Source: Oscillospiraceae bacterium
GTDB lineage: Bacteria; Bacillota_A; Clostridia; Oscillospirales; Oscillospiraceae
Assembly (NCBI GenBank): GCA_017411665.1
Contig: JAFQPT010000185.1
Location: 1 to 7,239, forward strand
Reading direction: 5' to 3'
Length of the DNA: 7,239 nt
Shown here: one piece after another, positions 7,003-7,239 of the stretch
Numbering within the stretch: position 1 is the stretch's first letter
Layout: each line of letters starts with the position of its first letter
The notes under the pieces: model-generated
Seen by the model: the letters and a program-made list of their open reading frames with translations, nothing else
Databases searched by the model: none
Told to the model about the DNA's origin: nothing
Position numbers and translations under genes: made by a program

Positions 7003-7046
7003 CAGCCTTCCAGTGTGCGAGCAAAGCGAGTGCACGCAGAAGGCTG
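7003..7046 (-). repeat. Imperfect stem-loop followed by a U-run, possible attenuator
   Basis: Outer arms CAGCCTTC (7003-7010) and GAAGGCTG (7039-7046) pair perfectly over 8 bp. Inside, GTGC (7015-7018) pairs with GCAC (7032-7035), with mismatches between the two stems. In the minus-strand RNA six U follow at 6995-6990, but 7 nt after the stem, further than in a standard intrinsic terminator. At most this is a weak or conditional terminator ahead of the kinase gene. Confidence 0.45.
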
Positions 7047-7049
7047 TAT

Positions 7050-7073
7050 GCTCATCGTCTAAAAGACGGGAGC
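7050..7073 (-). repeat. Small stem-loop in the RR-HK gap
   Basis: Inner arms CGTCT (7056-7060) and AGACG (7064-7068) around AAA, plus outer arms GCTC (7050-7053) and GAGC (7070-7073). The outer arm at 7070-7073 could instead pair with GCTC inside the neighbouring large stem-loop (7086-7089), so the two structures may compete. Confidence 0.4.
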
Positions 7074-7074
7074 A

Positions 7075-7110
7075 TTCTCGAGGAAGCTCCGTTAGGAGGT
7101 TCCTCGAGAA
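7075..7110 (-). repeat. Long stem-loop immediately after the response regulator gene
   Basis: Two 16-nt arms (7075-7090 and 7095-7110) pair with a single mismatch around the loop GTTA. The outer part contains the palindrome TTCTCGAGGAA. It begins 3 nt after the response regulator stop. No U-tract follows directly on the minus strand, so it is not a standard terminator. It may protect the 3' end of the regulator mRNA or be part of a palindromic repeat element. Confidence 0.7.
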
Positions 7111-7113
7111 CTT

Positions 7114-7239
7114 TTATTCTTCGTTCAGCTTGAACTTGTAGCCGACACCCCATACGGTGTTCAGCTCCCACTTCGGGGAAACGCCTTCGATTTTTTCGCG
7201 CAGACGCTTTACATGCACGTCAACCGTTCTGGAGTCACC
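7114..7239 (-). CDS. OmpR/PhoB-family response regulator, C-terminal fragment
   Basis: The last 41 residues of a DNA-binding response regulator; the receiver domain and most of the gene lie beyond the window edge. The visible part, starting GDSRTVDVHVKRLREKIEG and ending GVGYKFKLNEE, is the third helix and C-terminal beta-hairpin of the winged-helix domain. The pattern RTVDVHVxxLRxKI followed by xTVWGVGYKF is diagnostic of the OmpR/PhoB family, where this recognition helix binds DNA. It should be phosphorylated by the kinase encoded downstream, and it probably controls this operon including htrA (inference from related systems). Stop TAA at 7116-7114. Confidence 0.93.
   Translation of the reverse strand, partial: GDSRTVDVHVKRLREKIEGVSPKWELNTVWGVGYKFKLNEE

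Larger units (their letters stand above)
6944..7113 (-). other. Structured 170-nt gap between response regulator and kinase genes
   Basis: No gene fits here. In transcription order it holds three stem-loops (7110-7075, 7073-7050 and 7046-7003), then a run of six U at 6995-6990, then the kinase ribosome site. Two-component partners are often only a few bases apart, so this length is notable. A weak promoter-like pair, TTGCCA (6992-6987) and AATACA 16 nt later, is too poor to annotate separately. The gap could be an attenuator that sets the regulator/kinase ratio, an RNA processing site or an inserted palindromic repeat. Confidence 0.6.

Noticed and set aside
6944..7024. N-terminal extension of the histidine kinase to a TTG at 7024
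   Set aside because: No ribosome site upstream, polar Arg/Lys-rich residues unlike a kinase N-terminus, and a good ribosome site and ATG at 6943 directly before the first membrane helix.
7075..7110. Intrinsic terminator after the response regulator
   Set aside because: The stem is strong but no U-tract follows on the minus strand; annotated only as a stem-loop. The U-run at 6995-6990 is far from it and 7 nt from the third hairpin.

Overview
The window is a densely packed stretch of a bacterial chromosome of about 50% GC by eye, with every supported gene on the minus strand. Gram-positive-style Shine-Dalgarno sequences, a tandem pair of Spo0A-box-like sites and the protein families point to an anaerobic, possibly spore-forming Clostridia-type Firmicute. 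An Oscillospirales-like organism is my guess, but this is inference from style and not from a marker gene.

In transcription order (high to low coordinates) there are three units. (1) Positions 7239-4134: the C-terminal end of an OmpR/PhoB-type response regulator, a 170-nt gap with three stem-loops, a membrane sensor histidine kinase, then after 16 nt a membrane-anchored HtrA/DegP-type serine protease with one PDZ domain, closed by a strong intrinsic terminator. The order regulator-kinase-HtrA matches envelope-stress systems such as actinobacterial MprA-MprB-PepD, and B. subtilis CssRS likewise controls htrA. The likely job is sensing extracytoplasmic protein stress and supplying the quality-control protease. 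(2) Positions 4128-1401: a short regulatory region (palindrome, promoter-like hexamers, tandem 0A-like boxes), then a PlsC-type acyltransferase fused to a zinc ribbon and an unrecognised C-terminal region. It starts at TTG. After 3 nt comes a divergent GltS-family sodium/glutamate symporter, then a terminator with a 14-bp stem. (3) Positions 1348-1: a MATE-family multidrug/cation antiporter lacking only its last few residues at the window edge.

There is no mobile element, CRISPR array, tRNA or rRNA in the window, and no gene-free stretch longer than 300 nt. The long plus-strand open frames are antisense shadows of these genes. I see no clear new multi-gene system. The best leads are the structured RR-HK gap, the possible sporulation control of the acyltransferase-symporter operon, the cysteine cluster in the kinase sensor domain, and the acyltransferase-zinc ribbon fusion.
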